Origin: Capsaspora owczarzaki ATCC 30864
Lineage: Eukaryota > Opisthokonta > Filasterea
Length of the DNA: 64,000 nucleotides
Assembly (NCBI RefSeq): GCF_000151315.2
Contig: NW_011887300.1
Location: 747,310-811,309 of the forward strand
Direction: 5' to 3'
Shown here: positions 1-10,903 of the stretch, piece after piece
Numbering within the stretch: the first letter of the stretch is position 1
How the letters are laid out: each line of letters begins with the position of its first letter
The notes under the pieces: model-generated
Databases searched by the model: none
What the model was told of the DNA's origin: nothing
What the model saw: only the letters and a program-made list of their open reading frames with translations
Translations under genes and position numbers: made by a program

Positions 1-2031
1 CGTCGCCGCGCCCGTGTTTGGGCTGGAAAGCCGAAGAATGTCGTTGCCGTCGACCACGTCGCTATCGTGGCTTCCGGCGGACAGGTTTGCCGAGTGGATG
101 GCAAACGGCGACGTCGCCGCAGGATCCGCCTGAAGCGCCTTGCCAAACCCTAGCAGCTCAAGAAACGACGGCATCGCTCGCCGCTTCTTGATGGTGGCCA
201 CAAGGCGTCCTTCGCGGTAAATCGAGATGCACGCCTTGCGAAACCAGCGGCCACGCCCTCCCTTGCGCTGGCTGCGAATGGTGAGAAGCAGATCGCCTGC
301 AGTATCGACAATCGTGAACTGCATGCATCGATACTCGGACGGAATGACCAGAACGCCGGATGACATTGCGTAGTCGCTGCCAAGGGAGCCGGTCGGTGAG
401 GTAGACTGAGGCTTTGGTCGCTGGTTGACCGACGGGATGTTGGCGAATGTGGCATCGGCGGCACTCACAGGGGTCGTCGACGCTGGCGGCGCGATGCCTG
501 ATTCATCCGCCGAATGCCTGGCAGAAGGTGGGCCATGGCTCTCAGGCGACGAGACGACCGGCGTGTTGGGCGAGACAAAGCCCTGCGTCTGGCAGGTAAA
601 CAGCTTTTGCATGTTGCGGTCGAGCACGAAAATGTCGCCTCGCGCGTTCGCTCGATCTGTGATGATGAGTTCGCTGAGGCCGACGATGACGGTCGTAGCT
701 GGAGAGCATGGTTGTGGTGGTGGTGATGGTTGTTGCTGTTGTTGCTGTTGTTGCTGTTGGTGTGCTTGTGCGTGTTGTGGTGATTGCGGTTGTTGCTGTT
801 GCTGATGGAGGTGCGGAGGTTGTTGATGCGGTTGTAGCTGTGGAAGCGGCGAGTTGACCATAAAGTGCGGAGGAACGAGCGGTGAAACTGGAGTTGTTGG
901 GCTCTGGGGTCGCACAACAGCATTGTTGCCACCACCACCGCCGCCGCCACCACCAGCAGCGGCAGCACCACTATTACTATGACTTGGAACGACGACGACA
1001 GTGCCAGCAGCACGGGACGAGGACGACGACGACGACGACTGCGGCAAGACCAAACTTGGGTTGCCGCCGTTGCTTCCGCGTGGAGCTGGATGTGTCGAAG
1101 CAGGAAACACGGCAGTGGCACTATTGGAGTCGTGTGGCTGCCGAATCAGATGTAGACTACTTGCGGGAGCAGACGCGTTGGACGAGCTTGAATCAGTGGA
1201 TGTGGCTGAAACGACCGATCCGGTCGACTGCGACCTTGCACGACCCAGTCTCGCTGCGCCATGATGCTGCTCGTGACCTGCACTAGTGATACTACTTGAC
1301 GCGGCAGCTGCAGCAGCACTGCGCAGCATTTCAGCTTGGTCACCGATTCCACCCAGACCTTGCGCCTGCGCCTGCGGGTGAAGGAGGGTCCCTGGGGCGC
1401 CCTGGCTTGCGCCATACGCTTGTCCTTGACCTTGGCTCTGACTTGCGCCTTGGGTGTTTTGGGCGGTTTGGGATTGGCTGGACGGCTGCACTGACCCAGC
1501 GGTGCTATTTTGGTCGCGCGCTCGGGGGTCGGATCCTATGAGCAATCCCGCTTGAAGCTCGTTTGCGCTGATACTCGGGCTCACTGATTTTTCAGGATTC
1601 GGCTGGATTTGCTTGCCTCCGCTCGTTTGTTGTTGTGGCTTCCCGCCGCCGCCGCGTGTTTGGCCGCCCGCCGCCGCCGCCGCCGCCGCCGCCGCGCTCG
1701 TCGGTCCCAGCAGTGGGCTCGCAGCAGCAGCATTGCTGGCATTGAGCATGATGGCGGACGGGAAGAGCGGCGACGACGACGGGAGGTCTCCGAGCTGGTG
1801 TGACGTCGCCCACTGCTGCAGATGCAGGTTTGCCAGCGGCTGCTGCTGCTGCTGCTGGGACTGGGACTGGGACTGCATCATGAGCAGCGATGGCGGCAGC
1901 GATGAGCGAGACAGCGGCCGGCCGTCATCCTGCTCTGCTCCTGCTGCTCCTACTGCTATTGCTGCACCATCATCATCACCATGATCATGGTCAAAGTAAA
2001 AGTCGGCCTTCGACCGGTGATTGATCGCCAT
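1..2031 (-). CDS. Partial Gln/Ser/Pro-rich protein with possible scramblase/tubby-like C-terminal domain (runs off left edge)
   Basis: A single open frame reads from ATG at 2031 to base 1 (677 codons) without a stop, so the 3' end lies outside the window. The first ~430 residues are low complexity: Gln runs, an Ala run, Ser/Gly runs and a His/Gln stretch. A compact segment follows at about residues 440-610: IITDRANARGDIFVLDR, then QFTIVDTAGDLLLTIRS, then RKACISIYREGRLVATIKK. The alternation of 'DR..G.ifvLD' and 'fTIVD..G.lLlTIR' strands followed by a basic strand resembles the phospholipid scramblase/LURP1/tubby-C2 fold, but this is a by-eye resemblance. The low-complexity N-terminus would suit a transcription or RNA-binding regulator equally well. 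Opposite-strand and shifted-frame ORFs here are repeats read in other frames. No intron is needed. The frame is certain; the function is not. Confidence 0.7.
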   Translation of the reverse strand, partial: MAINHRSKADFYFDHDHGDDDGAAIAVGAAGAEQDDGRPLSRSSLPPSLLMMQSQSQSQQQQQQPLANLHLQQWATSHQLGDLPSSSPLFPSAIMLNASNAAAASPLLGPTSAAAAAAAAAGGQTRGGGGKPQQQTSGGKQIQPNPEKSVSPSISANELQAGLLIGSDPRARDQNSTAGSVQPSSQSQTAQNTQGASQSQGQGQAYGASQGAPGTLLHPQAQAQGLGGIGDQAEMLRSAAAAAASSSITSAGHEQHHGAARLGRARSQSTGSVVSATSTDSSSSNASAPASSLHLIRQPHDSNSATAVFPASTHPAPRGSNGGNPSLVLPQSSSSSSSSRAAGTVVVVPSHSNSGAAAAGGGGGGGGGNNAVVRPQSPTTPVSPLVPPHFMVNSPLPQLQPHQQPPHLHQQQQQPQSPQHAQAHQQQQQQQQQQPSPPPQPCSPATTVIVGLSELIITDRANARGDIFVLDRNMQKLFTCQTQGFVSPNTPVVSSPESHGPPSARHSADESGIAPPASTTPVSAADATFANIPSVNQRPKPQSTSPTGSLGSDYAMSSGVLVIPSEYRCMQFTIVDTAGDLLLTIRSQRKGGRGRWFRKACISIYREGRLVATIKKRRAMPSFLELLGFGKALQADPAATSPFAIHSANLSAGSHDSDVVDGNDILRLSSPNTGAAT

Positions 2032-2292
2032 TCGACTTGGTACAAAAACAAGTCGCAATGGGATGAAAACGAGTTGCAGAATATGAGGTTCAAAACTGGA
2101 TCGAGGAAGAGTGGGGAGAGAATGAGGTGTGGATCTCAGAAACAAGGGAATGACTGAGCATACGAAAAAACAATAAAAGACGCGCGCGGGTTGGTGCAAA
2201 AAATGATCCATTTTACTGTTTTTGAAAACAGATCGCTTTCAACGTTTTGATTTCGGTTACCAGCTACACTGCATGTAGTCACAGCACCGCTG

Positions 2293-3609
2293 CTACAAGG
2301 ACGTGGCAAAGTGCCGGATCAAATCCACATAGACATCACGGCACTGGCGAAGATCCGCCTTGGACATGCGCTCGTTGGCAGTGTGCGCGTGGAGAATCGA
2401 GCCGGCGCCGTACAGATACGCCTTTCCAGGGGCTGCCAACTCAAAGTACGGAATGTCCGTGTTAAAGTTGACAATGGCAGACGGCAGCACCCAGTTGACG
2501 GGATCGGTGGGCGCGCGGCGCGTGCGGTGGCATTCGTCGACGACAGACAGGTCGATGGGCGGGTTGCAGGTGGTAAACTCAATCTTGCCGCGGGTGCCGA
2601 CAATGCTGGAGAGCTGCGCCTGAATGTCCTCGGGTGTCGTGACGACGCGCACAAGCAGCTCGGCGACAGCTCGCGCAGGCACAACGTTGCAGGCGACGCC
2701 GCCCTCGCGCACAATAAAGTTGACCGTCGTATCGCCCAGCAGCGGGTCGCTCGGCCACGCGTGCGCTCGAATGTCGCCAAGAATATCCATCAACGGCAGC
2801 AGCGCGTTGACGCCGGTTTCTGGGTAGCCAGAATGCGCGGCGACGCCTTCGCAGCTGATGGAGGCCTTGACAATGCCCTTCTGGCGCCGCGCCATGCGCG
2901 ACTCGGTTGGCTCTCCCACAACCAAGTGCCGTGGGGTCAACTTGAGCTCGTTGGCGCGCTTCATGCCAATGTGATCGGTCTCTTCGCCGACGACGAGCAG
3001 CAGCCCGACATCGACGACGCCGTGCACGGTGACTGCCTCGTGTGCAGCCAGCATCATGGCAGCCAAAAGACTCTTGGTGTCACAGGCTCCACGCCCATAC
3101 AGGAACTCGGCGTCCTCGCTTGGCGGGATGTACGGTGGCACCGTGTCGATGTGCGTGTTGAGCAGAATGGCCGGATTTCCAACCGGACCGACCCTGCGGC
3201 GCGCAGACTGCGTACCACCATCCGTCCCAGCAGATGCAGACGACGATGACAATGACGGTGACCCGGCATGACCGTCGGGGTGACTCTTGTCCTCGTAGTA
3301 GGCAAACAGGTTGAATCGCTGCTCGACCGCGTCGACGCATTGCCTGCGAACAGTCCATCCGCGCTTGGCCAGCCACGCTTCAACCACTGCACAGACAAGA
3401 CAGACAGACAGACAAACAGACAAGACAGACAGGCCAGTGAGAACCACAGAGCAAGTCACAAGGATGGGGGAAGCACTCTTGGTACTGGTTGCACTGCGAT
3501 CACTTTGCGTTCGTCAGTCATCATGTCCCAGTAGTAGCAGTAGTACATTGGATTCTATGATGAGCTATGGGGTTATGTTATTGCAAAAAAACGGCTCACC
3601 GTCTGCCAT
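2293..3609 (-). CDS. M20-family deacylase (acetylornithine deacetylase / ArgE-like)
   Basis: Two exons, 3609..3600 and 3386..2293, give 367 residues. The 10-nt first exon (ATGGCAGACG, donor gtgagc) joins in phase 1 to an acceptor at 3387, giving a start of MADVVEAWLAKRGW. This is preferred to an in-frame upstream start lying in the pyrimidine tract of the intron. M20 metallopeptidase-fold motifs appear in order: LLNTHIDTVPP (metal His and Asp), GRGACDTKS (bridging Asp), VVGEETDH (catalytic Glu pair), VVGEPTES and the C-terminal HAHTANERM (metal His). The lid/dimerisation segment AAHSGYPETGVNA lies between. Known members remove acyl groups from N-acetylated amino acids, here most like N-acetylornithine deacetylase of arginine biosynthesis. 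Length is normal for the family and all metal ligands are present, so the enzyme should be active and probably cytosolic. It lies 287 bases downstream of the Hook gene on the same strand. Confidence 0.85.
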
Positions 3610-3744
3610 GGCTGCTTCAGAGCTCAAACAGGTCGTCCAGCTGCTCGACTTTGACTTTGTGCGTCTGTGGCATGATTGGGAAAAATAGAGGAGTGATGTT
3701 CAATTTGTATTGCATTGGATTGGATTGCTGGGATGGAGTGCTGA

Positions 3745-3798
3745 CAAAAAAAAAACTGTCGTGTTGATTGTCAAAAAAAAAACTGTCGTGTTGATTGT
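3745..3798. repeat. 27-bp tandem duplication
   Basis: Two perfect head-to-tail copies of a 27-base unit (C, ten A, then CTGTCGTGTTGATTGT) at 3745-3771 and 3772-3798, in the spacer between the M20 gene and the 3' end of the Hook gene. Probably replication slippage; no function seen. Confidence 0.9.
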
Positions 3799-3896
3799 TT
3801 GTTTTGACAAACCCGGATTCTCGCAATTCGCAGACGCACAACTCGGCCAAACACACATAGGATGCGTGCGAAACGGGAGAAGAAGAGGACGACAGG

Positions 3897-6800
3897 TTAT
3901 GAATCGCCAAGGCGTCCGGTAATATTTGCGCGCTGCCGTGCGAGGAAGGACTTTGCTTGGAATCGCTCCGACACGGTCGACTGCTGCAGCTTGAGCACAA
4001 TCGAGTGGAATGCCGATGTGGTCAAGCGTTGCTGGCGGACAAAATCGTCCTGTGCGCCGGCCATCTTGATCTGTGTTGATACGGCCAAAGAAACAAACGG
4101 AAAAATCAGCACCGAATCGGCCCGGTCTTTTCGCCATCGTCGTCACAGACCCAAACACCAAACGCGGTACCTTAAGTGCGGAAACTTCACTATCTTTGGC
4201 GGCAAGACGCTTTTGCATGTCACCCAGTGCTTGAGAGTCGCTTTCGCCGCCAGCCTGGCCTTGTCCACTTTGGAGTTGCGCTTCAAGTGAAGCAACCTTC
4301 TCGCGCTCTTTTTTGATAACCTGCGACGACACATGAACAAATCAAAGGAAAACAACGGCCATTCCCGTCAATTTCCACAACCATGAATCCTCGCGCTCTC
4401 GCGTTCTCCTACATCCATAAACCCTTCTTCTTCTTTTCCGTCTCACTTACCGTTTTGGCCTCGTTGAGCCAGGTTTGATGCTTCTCCACTTCCAACGCTT
4501 TTTGTGTGAGTTTGGTGCGGGCACCTTCCAGCTGGCCGTTCGCGTCGGTCAGCTTGGTCTCGACGGCATCACGTTCCTCCTTGAGCGTATTGAAACCGCC
4601 CTCCAGCTTGTAGCTGCGAGCACGCTCCTCGTCCAGCTGCTTGCGCAAATCGGCAATTTCGCCGGCATTGGAGGCATGATGCCCCTTGCTCGTAAGCTCG
4701 CCTTCGAGTTTGCGCATGACGTCTTTCGAGTCGGACACTTCGGACTGCAGCGTGATAAACTTTTCTTGCACATCGAGGTACTTGGATTGCAGCTCGGCCT
4801 TCTCGGTGAGGACTGCGTTGATGCGCTCGAGCTGCTCCTTGCCGCGGTGCTCAAGCTGCTCGCGGACAGTCACCAGGTTGTCGTGCTTGACTTGCAAGCT
4901 CTCGAGCGCGTTCGACATGGGGTCAAAGCTGGCCTGCAGGGCTTGGAGCTTGGCGGACAGCTCGTCGCGCTCGGTCTGCAGCGGCGCCACAGCTGCTTGC
5001 AGCTTGGCCTCGCTTTCTTGGGCAAAGCGCGTGTTCATTTCAGAAACCATCTCTTGCTTGTCCATGCTCAGGAGCGCCTGTTGCTTCTTGAGCTCGACCA
5101 GTTCCTTCTGCGCCGATTCGAGCTCGTCCTTGACAATGCCATACGTCCGTTGGGAATCATCCAGCTTGCCCTGCAACTCCTCGTTCTCTTGGCGGAACTT
5201 GCTGGTGGCGCGCTCGCTCTCGGCCAACTGCTGCCAAGCGATGCTTTCCGCGCCAGAGCGCACCTGCTGCTTTTGGAGATCGTCGAATCGAGTCTGGAGC
5301 TGGGTCTTGTCGCCTTCCAAGCGCATGAGCTTTTGCTGCTGATCCAGAATCTCACGCTCGAGCTTTCCACGAGCCTCGTTGGCGTCATCCAGCAGCGCCT
5401 GCAGCATCTTGGAGGATTCGCCCTGGCCCTCGCCAGCCCCAGAATCGCCTCCTGCCAAGCTGGCCTTGAGTTTGGCGTTCTCGCGCTCAAGTCGGGCCAG
5501 CCGCTCTCGGAGATCCGGGGTCATTGCGTTGAACGAGTCAGCCAGCGACGAACTACCGGCGCTGGCAGCAAGGCTGGCGCCGAGACTGGCACCGCCACCC
5601 ATGCTCAGTTGGTCTTCGGTCTCGGACAACTTGTGCTTCAGCTGCTCAATCTCGCTCGCCTTGGCCTTGCTCTCCTCGCGGAATTGCGTCGCCTCCAGCG
5701 CGGCCTTTTGCATTTGGAGCTGAGCCTCGTTGAGCTGCGCCTGCAAGGCGACCGTGCTCTCACGATACCGTTCCATTTGGCCCTGGTGGAGAGTGATTGC
5801 ATGGAATGTGAGTCAGGTGGTCCAGTGATGCAACAACCAGCTCACAAACAAAAAAAACGCCAAACAATCAAAAAACACCAAACAAAAACCGAAACACCAA
5901 ACAAAAACAAAATCCCCCTATTGCCGTACTTTGATGGCATTGTACTTGGCGCGCTCATCCTCCAGATCCAGCTGCTGCTGCATAAAGCTGTTGTTACGGT
6001 CATCGGCATCCTTGAGACGCTGCTTCAGATCATTCATGTCTTCGAGCTTTTTCTTGTAGTTTTCGACGGAAGCTTCCAATTTGGTCACTTTGGCAGCAGA
6101 GTGCTGAAGCACCTCAAACTCTTCGCGCATGGTCTTGGAGTCTGCCGCGTCCTTGGCGAGAGAGTCAACCTTGTGGCGAAGGTCGACAATCGTCTTTTGC
6201 TGCTCCTCGGCCTGGAGCTTGTACTGGTCGCGGAGACCTTCGATCTGATCGAGTTGCTCGCGAAGGTTGTTGACCTCGCCGCGCAGAGCAGCCTGAGCCT
6301 TTCCGGCAGGCGTGCCGGGAATGGGCGAGTCTGCGTCATCGAGCAAGCTCTTCAGGCGCTCGCGCTCGGCAATCACGTCGTCGAGGTCGCCTTGCACTTG
6401 GCGCAATTGTCGCGACGAGTCCTGGTACAGGTTTTCAAAGTCGTTCTTGGCAGCCTCGAGTTGGCGGAGTCGCGCTTTGAGGGCATCGACCGAGTCGTCG
6501 TCGCCCGAGTGGCCGGGCTGGCGCAGCTCCGAGCCCGCAGAGGACGTACGCGCACGACCGCGCGAGACAAGCTCCTGGATGGCCTGCATAATGACGGCCT
6601 GCTCCTCCATGCTCATTTGGAGGATGGCCTGGACGAACGGCTCCTTGCCAGTGCATTGCACGGCGCTGCCAATCAGCAACACAATCAGCTTGCTGAGTTC
6701 GTGCAAGTCCTCATTCTCGCCGATCAGCGCCACGTCCGGCATGTCCGATTGCTGGATGTTTATTGCGAGTTCCTATGGACATTCAGAGATAGAGAGAGTG

Positions 6801-7603
6801 AATGGGGCGAGCAACAGAGCGGCAGCGGTTGTTTCGCGTTTCTTTACCTCTTCAAAGAAGCTTCGAATGCCGTTGAGGAGCTTCCTCAGGTTTGCGACGC
6901 GGAGGTGCGGGTTGTCTGCAACATCGCGCTTGATCAAGTTGAGCTTGATTTGGTCTGGCGCACTGTCAAAGTGTGTGTGTGTGTCACAGTCAGTGCATTG
7001 AGCATTGGCTCAACATTCAAAGTGGAGGTCAGATGGTCCAGGTCCCCATTGACCCATTGCCAGACCGCCGGGCCCCCACACACACACAGAGAGCCAAAAC
7101 TGACTTGTCCTGCAAGTGGTGTTTGCGACAATGTTGCTTGCTTGACAAACCCCCCCCCCCACCCAACTAACAGAAGGAAGGGGGGAAGAAGAAGCGGCCT
7201 TACATTTGAGCAAAGACTTCGGAGAGTGCAACGCCGTCGACGAGATCCTTGGCGGTCGCGTGGGGTCCCTGGATGCCGTCGCACGTGCCGACCTGTGATG
7301 GTAGTCGAAAGGGGAGGAAGGCGGCGGGCGGAGGTGGTCAGTGAGCAGTGAGCAGTGGAGGAATAAAAAAAAAAACATTGAAGAGATCTCGGATTTGAGT
7401 GCAATGGGACGACAGAGAGTGTAGAGGAGAGAGGGGGGGAGATGGAGGACAGGCACAGGAGCAAGCAGCAGGGCATGGAAAAAGAGAGCGCGATAGAGAC
7501 AGGGAGAGACGGAGAGAGAGAGAGAGACGGAGGGAAAGTTTGTATGGAGTTTGCAATTGGCAATGGCGTTTACCCAAGTGACGAGCGCAGACACGATCGA
7601 CAT
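3897..7603 (-). CDS. HOOK: Hook family dynein/endosome adaptor protein
   Basis: Seven exons (7603..7574, 7292..7204, 6962..6848, 6772..5930, 5782..4451, 4320..4171, 4070..3897) encode 910 residues. Residues 1-150 form the Hook domain, a calponin-homology fold: MSIVSALVTWVGTCDG, then AKDLVDGVALSEVFAQI, then NPHLRVANLRKLLNGI, then DLHELSKLIVLLIGSAVQC and MEEQAVIMQAIQELV, all in the order seen in animal HOOK1-3. From about residue 170 to 820 the protein is nearly continuous heptad coiled coil. It ends in a basic tail (SFLARQRANITGRLGDS), where animal Hooks carry the cargo/FTS-binding region. Known Hook proteins join dynein-dynactin to endosomes and activate its motility. At 910 residues it is longer than the ~720 of human Hooks, all of it extra coiled coil. 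The start in exon 1 is chosen because it supplies the expected first helix. Two long plus-strand ORFs over it are shadows. Confidence 0.9.
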
Positions 7604-7659
7604 TGTTCAAAAAATGGAATGATGAGAAGATTGATGGAACGAAATAAAAGGAGGGGGTG

Positions 7660-7719
<60 letters not shown>

Positions 7720-8315
7720 GTCAGGAGGAAATGGATTGAAACGGATGAATCGATACTGAAAAGGAGCAGGTGAATTTTGAGCCTTGCAAGGAACACAGAA
7801 GAGTCCACGTAGTGATGGTGGCATGATTCAAGAAAAGGGGGAGCGGATGGCTCAGAAGCGAAGCGGGCCTCACGGGAGGGCGAGAGGTGGACGAGCCAAA
7901 AACTGCTGCAGATCTAACGAAATGGCGCAGTTCGGCCAGAACGACAGAAGCAGGTCAGTTGGACTCGCAGTTTCAGAGATGTTGAAGTAATTTATTCGAT
8001 GAACGGGGTTATTCCATTGCTGTGATCTGCAAATCGCGTGACGCACAATGCTCAAGCACCCAAATCGGGATGGTGAACGATTTCAGTCTTCCTTGTAAAT
8101 TTTGACCGCTGTACGCCTCATCGTGCTCGTGTGCTTGGCACCCACTTGCCGCTGCTGCTGCTACTCTCTTGATCCTTGAACTCGAGCAGATGAGGCTCAG
8201 AGTGTGGTTGGACCGAGCGAATTGACGTTGGACGCGAAAATCGACCAAAAACTCACTTCTGTTTGCCTGTATGTATTTGGCTTTGTGTGTAGATCTGGAT
8301 CCAATTCAAACAACC
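7604..8315. other. Divergent intergenic region between Hook and the first LRR gene
   Basis: The two genes face away from each other, so both promoters should lie here. A long GA microsatellite sits about 60 bases upstream of the Hook ATG. No conserved element is recognisable by eye and no ORF looks genuine. Confidence 0.6.
7663..7716. repeat. (GA)n microsatellite
   Basis: About 26 uninterrupted GA units immediately upstream of the Hook start codon (CT on the gene's own strand), in its likely 5' UTR or core promoter. Purine-rich GA tracts also run through Hook intron 1 (7293-7573). Confidence 0.95.
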
Positions 8316-10547
8316 ATGCTGTCGTATGACGACATGACGCCAAAGCAACGCCAGTTGTATGATCAAGTCAAGAATAACACGACAGGAAGACTTGAGTAAG
8401 CCAAAAAACAAAACCAAAAAAATCCGCACAGTTTCAGAAGCGTCCTGAAATTGACTTCGTTTTGCAGGTTGGATGGTTCGCAGACGGACGACGCTGACAT
8501 GCAGGCGATCGCGGAAGCACTCAAGGTGAACGAAACAGTGACGCATATTTCGTAAGACATCTCACGCATTGCTCTGATGCCTGTGATTGATGAAGAATGC
8601 TCGAACTGATTGCGGCGGATGATAAACAGTCTGCGAAACAATCGCGTTGGCCCTGTCGGAGCGCAGGCAATTGCTCAAGTCCTCAAGGTGACCAAGACGA
8701 TCGCAGTGCTCAAGTGAGTAGTCGTCTTGCCACTACGAATGCTTGTGGGCATTGAGATTGCTCACTGATGAACGTGGATCAGCCTGAATTCAAACACAGT
8801 CCAAGATGCAGGCGTGCAGGCAATTGCTGAGGCCCTCAAGGTGAACGACAGCCTGACAGAGCTCTTGTAATACGTTCTCCAACAACAGTTACTTGTGTTT
8901 GATGTAAGCAGTGGACATTCAGAATAACTGTGAGACGGACAGTCTATGGGATAATCGGATTAGCGCCGCTGGAGCACACGCCATCGGGGAAGCTCTGAAA
9001 GTGAACAACACGCTGCTTTGGCTCGGGTGAGTTACTGATACTTGCAGTGAGCAGTCGATACTGCGTATGAGCATTGCGAGTGCTCATTGACGGAGGCACC
9101 CCACAGGCTGGATGCGAACCAGATTGGCGATGCTGGAGCGCAAGCGATTGCCGAGGCTCTCCACGCGAACACGAGACTGAAAGTGCTCGTGTAAGTCATC
9201 TCACGACGATTGATGCTTGTGGTGGGACATGGAGACGCTAACTGAGGCGAGGAGCGACGGACAGTCTGTTTGCAAACCAGATTGGCAATGCTGGCGCGCA
9301 GGCGATTGCTGAGGCGCTCAAAGTGAACTCGACATTGAAGAAACTCTAGTAAGGTCACTGCGTAGCTACTGATGATTATGGGAGATCGTGCAATTCCCTT
9401 TCCCCCGCCCTTGCTCACTGAGTGAATGGCAGCTTGGAGATGAATCAAATTGGTGATGCTGGTGCACAGGCGGTTGCTGAGGGTCTTAAAATGAACCAAA
9501 AGCTGGCCCGGCTTCGGTGAGTTGAATGAGAATCATTGTTGAAGATCATTGAATTGTAAGGCAAGCAGCAAGAGTGCTCACCGCGAGATGGGCGCCGAAC
9601 AGTCTGGATTACAATCAAATTGGCACTGTCGGTGTCCGAGCACTCGCCGAGGCACTCAAAGTGAATACGAAATTGCAGGGGCTTTGGTATGGTTTGGTTT
9701 TTTTTCTTTGTTGCTTGAATGGGGCTATTGAGATTTTGACGCTCACCAACCGAGTGACAGGCTCACTTTCAATTGCATTGACTATGCGGGGACTCGAGCG
9801 ATCCATGCGGTGCGCCAAGTCAACCCCAACCTGAGTCAACTTGAGTACGTTGCTCGTCCCCTTTTGCGACAAAACGAGACGGGGGCGGGGGAGGGGCTGT
9901 TTTCTAACTTGTTTTGCACAGTACGAACTACCAGCTGAGCGATCTTGTGCTGTCCATGCTTCCCCGATTGACGACGACTGCTGAGGACTGTCGATTCGTG
10001 TTTCGCCTGCTGATGAACAACCCGGAGGAGGAACAGAAGGATTGGACCTCTGTTTTACCCTCCTTGCCAGCAGAGATTGTCGAGCGCATCATGGACGACG
10101 CCTGCTACTGGCAAGTAGTGCGCACCCAACGCCGCACAGCGGAGGGCAAAGACTCCGATTTGATTGCAAAAGTCACTGTGCCCCCAGGACATTCGAAAGT
10201 CACTGTGCCGCCTGGACTTTCGACACGCGTAAGAGGGCATTCAACTCGTGCGCGCCAAGGCGACATCCGCCCCCATCACGAGCAACAGCACTCTGGACTG
10301 GATTGTGCAGGACGAGCAAGGTGTTGTCCGATACGAAGGTGCCGTTACGCTGGCTGCTGCTGATGTGACTACCGAGTTTGTGACAATCCGAGCAGCAGAT
10401 GAACCGCGCATCCGACAAATGCGCGAGGGCTGGGAAGTTCAAATTCGACTCACCCCGGCAGCTCCTGTGTGGCAATTTCTTAACGTTGGACCTCAAGATA
10501 TGGTAATGGAGTCGCTTTCTGTCGGATATTGGAGCGACGAGCTTTGA
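8316..10547 (+). CDS. RI-type leucine-rich-repeat protein, one exon per repeat, with frameshift in last exon
   Basis: Eleven exons: 8316..8395, nine of exactly 84 nt (8468, 8630, 8783, 8943, 9107, 9265, 9433, 9603 and 9761 as starts), then 9922..10547. Every junction is phase 2, so each middle exon is one 28-residue LRR of ribonuclease-inhibitor/NLR type (consensus LDxNxIGDAGAQAIAEALK). Exon 1 encodes the family leader MLSYDDMTPKQRQLYDQVK. The last exon has a helical segment (LPAEIVERIMDDACYW) and a beta-rich tail shared with the gene at 29871, including the match WIVQDEQG against LIVRDEQG. Relative to that paralogue the last exon carries one extra G in the GGG at 10235-10237. The uncorrected frame ends at 10363, while the homologous frame continues to TGA at 10547. 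This is a recent disabling mutation or a sequence error. A short local duplication of KVTVPPG precedes it. The function is unknown and no NACHT domain is visible. Confidence 0.8.
8468..9844 (+). repeat. Tandem exon+intron LRR units (~162 bp period, 9 copies)
   Basis: Nine 84-nt exons with 69-86-nt introns recur at 153-170-base spacing. The coding parts are clearly related. The introns also share short blocks (gtaagtcatctcac after the donor, tgctcactgatg mid-intron, ggacag at the acceptor), so the duplicating unit was an exon plus an intron. Confidence 0.85.
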
Positions 10548-10903
10548 GGGTTGCTGCACATCGTTACGACCGAGCACGACCACCACTGCGCCTCCGCCGT
10601 GATTGTGGAAACTTTTGCTAGTCTTCTTGCAAACCCTCTGTGTGCAATCGTACTATCTCTCAAAGTACAGTCCAGCATTCAACTCCGTTTTTCTTTTCCC
10701 GTCTTTTGAACCTCTCTCTTCTCCTCACGTCGCATCCTAGTGTTGTTTTGTTTGCTAGTATTTGATCGTGAGTAGAGTATATTATCCGCTCAGTCATTCA
10801 TCTTTTTGTAAACTACTTTTGTCAAACTCAGATTTCCTCAGAAAATCCATCGCTCAATTGTTTCAATTTGAGGTGAGGTTTTCGGCCGGTCAGCTTTTCA
10901 CCA
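10548..10903. other. Intergenic spacer
   Basis: A 356-base spacer between the first LRR gene and the next same-strand gene. No ORF, repeat or motif is recognised; it should contain the 3' UTR of one gene and the promoter of the next. Confidence 0.5.

Noticed and set aside
465-1121. 218-residue minus-strand ORF rich in Asn/His/Arg
   Set aside because: Another frame of the Gln-repeat region; the true frame runs unbroken from 2031 to the window edge.
2311-3249. 312-residue plus-strand ORF
   Set aside because: Antisense shadow of the M20 deacylase, which carries all its metal-binding motifs.
4475-7351. 958-residue plus-strand ORF
   Set aside because: It is antisense to the Hook gene; Leu-rich antisense ORFs are expected opposite Glu/Lys/Leu coiled-coil codons, and it crosses well-supported Hook introns.
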